Assembly (NCBI GenBank): GCA_004322325.1
Contig: SCTP01000074.1
Location: 1 to 5,846, forward strand
DNA: 5,846 bases
Origin: Gammaproteobacteria bacterium
Lineage (GTDB): Bacteria; Pseudomonadota; Gammaproteobacteria; DSM-16500
Direction: 5' to 3'
How positions within the stretch are numbered: position 1 is the first letter of the stretch; the number at the start of each line of letters is the position of its first letter. The notes beneath the pieces are model-generated. The model did no database searches, was not told the origin of the DNA, and saw only the letters and a program-made list of their open reading frames with translations. The translations under genes were made by a program, and so were the position numbers. This document shows, one piece after another, positions 5,426-5,846 of this stretch.

Positions 5426-5846
5426 ATGAAACAACCATTTGAAATACTTGAAAGATTTAGCGCCCAAAAACTAGAAGCCTTACTTAAACAACTTACCCCT
5501 GAAGAGCTAAAACCCATTATCGCGCCATTTGCAAAGCAATTATTCACTGAATATTCAAAACTAACAAAAGCTGAAAAAGGAATCGATGGAAAAACGGATA
5601 CGATAGTAAAAGTACTCACTGATATAGCCAAAAAAAATCCCATCTTCTTTCGGGAGGAAAATTTAAAAAAAATAGATTTGCTTTCTCAGATTTATAAAAA
5701 GGTGGAGTATGGTGGTAATGACTATGATTTTACTTTAATAAATCTTGAAGTGCCTATGCGCGTGATTATTCGAGAAAACGAATTTAATACTCATGCACTG
5801 GATAAGCGCTATGAAGAGCAACTTCGCTATGAAGAGTCCCTTAAAC
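5426..5846 (+). CDS. Unrecognised soluble, helical protein, N-terminal 140 residues (cut by right edge)
   Basis: The frame is open from ATG 5426 to the window edge with no stop. I do not recognise a family. There is no signal peptide or membrane segment. The N-terminus (FEILERFSAQKLEALLKQL, 5-23) looks like an amphipathic helix followed by TPEELKPIIAPFAKQLF (24-40), and the protein is rich in Lys, Glu and Leu throughout. A probable beta segment with aromatic residues lies at 94-118 (YGGNDYDFTLINLEVPMRV, 95-113). The last residues begin a tandem hexapeptide, RYEEQL-RYEESL (128-139). Base composition is clearly more AT-rich than the pur genes (20 of 60 G+C in 5581-5640, against 31 of 60 in 3361-3420), which can indicate accessory or acquired DNA. 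It has a good Shine-Dalgarno and its own upstream promoter elements, and diverges from purC. A secreted effector is possible if the organism belongs to the Legionellales, but nothing in the visible part proves it. Confidence 0.8.
   Translation, partial: MKQPFEILERFSAQKLEALLKQLTPEELKPIIAPFAKQLFTEYSKLTKAEKGIDGKTDTIVKVLTDIAKKNPIFFREENLKKIDLLSQIYKKVEYGGNDYDFTLINLEVPMRVIIRENEFNTHALDKRYEEQLRYEESLK
5807..5842 (+). repeat. Two tandem 18-bp units encoding RYEE(Q/S)L
   Basis: Units at 5807-5824 and 5825-5842 agree at 15 of 18 bases; the first 12 bases (CGCTATGAAGAG) are identical. They are in frame and encode RYEEQL and RYEESL, followed by Lys at the window edge. The array may continue beyond the window. 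A six-residue charged, Tyr-containing repeat would suit an extended helix or coiled coil. Confidence 0.7.

Noticed and set aside
5365..5643. A 92-codon minus-strand reading frame with a hydrophobic, Phe/Ser-rich product
   Set aside because: It is antisense to the Lys/Glu-rich plus-strand gene, and antisense of AAA/GAA codons gives Phe and Ser. It has no good Shine-Dalgarno, and its end covers the promoter region of the plus-strand gene.

Overview
The window is dominated by a tightly packed, minus-strand operon for de novo purine (IMP) synthesis. Beyond it lie a short divergent promoter region and the beginning of an unrelated plus-strand gene. The protein styles and a moderate GC content (31 of 60 bases in one purF sample, 3361-3420) suggest a proteobacterium. 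A gammaproteobacterium, perhaps of the Legionella/Coxiella type, is my best guess. That guess rests on protein style and on a PmrA-like motif near 5339-5358, so it is an inference.

In transcription order (right to left) the operon reads purC (5260-4289), purF (4289-2817), purD (2817-1495), purN (1498-926), an unrecognised 114-residue gene (929-585) and purH (526 to beyond the left edge). The first five genes overlap at every junction, as TAATG twice and then ATGA twice, so they are almost certainly translated in a coupled way from one mRNA. A 58-base gap before purH holds a perfect TATAAT -10 hexamer, so purH may have its own internal promoter. Together the genes cover step 1 (PurF), step 2 (PurD), step 3 (PurN), the SAICAR step (PurC) and the last two steps (PurH). 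The genes for FGAM synthetase, AIR synthetase, AIR carboxylation and adenylosuccinate lyase are not in this window.

Several enzymes are not the E. coli forms. PurF carries all four cysteines expected of the B. subtilis-type [4Fe-4S] enzyme but has no propeptide. PurC is the long form of about 320 residues. PurD resembles the form I associate with archaea. PurH lacks about nine residues of a loop present in E. coli. The small gene between purN and purH has a good Shine-Dalgarno sequence but no family I recognise.

The 165-base region 5261-5425 separates purC from a divergent, AT-rich gene (5426 to the right edge). That gene encodes a soluble, charged, helical protein of unknown function. Upstream of it is a direct repeat of TTAA half-sites 11 bp apart, placed where a -35 would be and followed by a TATACT -10. 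This resembles a PmrA box, the control element of many Dot/Icm effector genes in Legionella and Coxiella. At the window edge the protein enters what looks like a hexapeptide repeat (RYEEQL/RYEESL). I found no RNA genes, CRISPR arrays, insertion sequences or convincing terminators. No gene-free stretch exceeds 300 bases.
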